Under the pieces are notes generated by a model, which saw only the letters and a list, made by a program, of their open reading frames with translations, did not search any database and was not told the origin of the DNA. Shown in pieces: positions 58,020-58,353 of a stretch of DNA of 58,353 nt; within the stretch, counting starts at the first letter, position 1; every line of letters starts with the position of its first letter. Source of the stretch: Caldibacillus thermoamylovorans (lineage in GTDB: Bacteria > Bacillota > Bacilli > Bacillales > Caldibacillaceae); assembly GCF_000751775.1 (NCBI RefSeq), contig NZ_CCRF01000066.1, forward strand, positions 1 to 58,353, read 5' to 3'. The position numbers and the translations under genes are program-made.

Positions 58020-58353
58020 ACTTTACCTCTTATTCATTATTTTAATTAATACCCAAAAAATTTCTTGATGATTTTCCACAAAGGTAAGTGTGTATCATAT
58101 ATAGTATGACACAAAATATTGTACTTTGCGCAGTAGTTTTTTGAAAAAATATTTTTTGTTACTTAGCTTATTTTTCATTATTCAAAGTGTAGAGAACAAG
58201 ATGTCTGGAGTTTGAAACTAAAACTTGTCCGATATGTTTGACCAATACTTTATCCTCCCCGTATTGAAAAAAAGAGGCGGTTTGTCCCCCCTCTTTCTAT
58301 CTTTATTATAGCAAATTTTTATTAAAAACTGCCAGTATTGACATGTTCCGGCA
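58020..58353. other. Region upstream of ysnA
   Basis: It contains an intrinsic terminator from a gene beyond the window (58267-58296). The ysnA promoter is not obvious. A TATAAT-like sequence follows on the minus strand near 58315. No gene is visible to the window end. Confidence 0.45.
58267..58296 (-). terminator. Intrinsic terminator of an upstream gene outside the window
   Basis: AAAGAGG (58271-58277) and CCTCTTT (58290-58296) pair; on the minus strand TTTTC follows. Confidence 0.75.

Overview
The window comes from an AT-rich, endospore-forming member of the Bacillaceae. The evidence is the gene order, which follows the well-known Bacillus subtilis chromosome segment minC-mreD-mreC-mreB-radC-maf-spoIIB-comC-folC-valS-(yszA)-ysxE-spoVID-hemL-hemB-hemD-hemC-hemX-hemA-ysxD-engB-lonA-lonB-clpX-tig-ysoA, followed by ysnB and ysnA. 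Sporulation genes (spoIIB, spoVID, ysxE), a valS T-box leader and Bacillus-type ribosome binding sites agree with this. The species cannot be fixed from sequence reading alone. Nearly every core gene is on the minus strand.

Layout. 1-6467: cell division and shape (minC fragment, mreD, mreC, mreB), radC, maf and spoIIB. 6761-8924: an inserted polar amino-acid ABC transporter, with an ATPase and a fused binding protein-permease. 9344-18579: a type IV pilus operon read leftwards: a VanW/G5-like envelope protein, pilB (assembly motor), pilT (retraction motor), pilC, major pilin, pilM, pilN, pilO and the prepilin peptidase comC/pilD. 19070-21858: a divergent minor-pilin operon (two Glu5 pilins and a 616-residue GspK/PilX-like protein). 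22184-24038: a membrane GAF-GGDEF diguanylate cyclase with a tiny coupled ORF. 24389-25663: folC. 26025-28260: remnants of LXG-type polymorphic toxins: a 5'-truncated barnase-type toxin with its barstar-type immunity protein, then a broken deaminase-like toxin and a broken immunity ORF. 28448-31345: valS with its T-box leader. 31774-37817: a yszA-like small membrane protein, a methyl-accepting chemotaxis protein, a precorrin-2 dehydrogenase, ysxE and spoVID. 38228-44932: the complete hemAXCDBL operon (glutamyl-tRNA to uroporphyrinogen III). 45375-55558: ysxD, engB, lonA, lonB, clpX, tig and ysoA, a protein quality-control block. 56020-56776: two tRNA-Arg genes and a tandem duplication of a tRNA promoter plus its 5' end. 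56908-58019: ysnB and ysnA.

How it works together. The accessory DNA sits at two points in a conserved backbone: between spoIIB and folC (transporter, pilus, diguanylate cyclase) and between folC and valS (toxin cassettes). The pilus region looks like a complete Gram-positive type IV pilus machine: both motors, platform protein, alignment proteins PilM/N/O, major pilin, peptidase, minor pilins, a candidate tip protein and a neighbouring c-di-GMP synthase. No outer-membrane secretin is present, as expected for a monoderm. The intergenic regions hold several small repeat families that I cannot assign to any known element; they are listed as findings.
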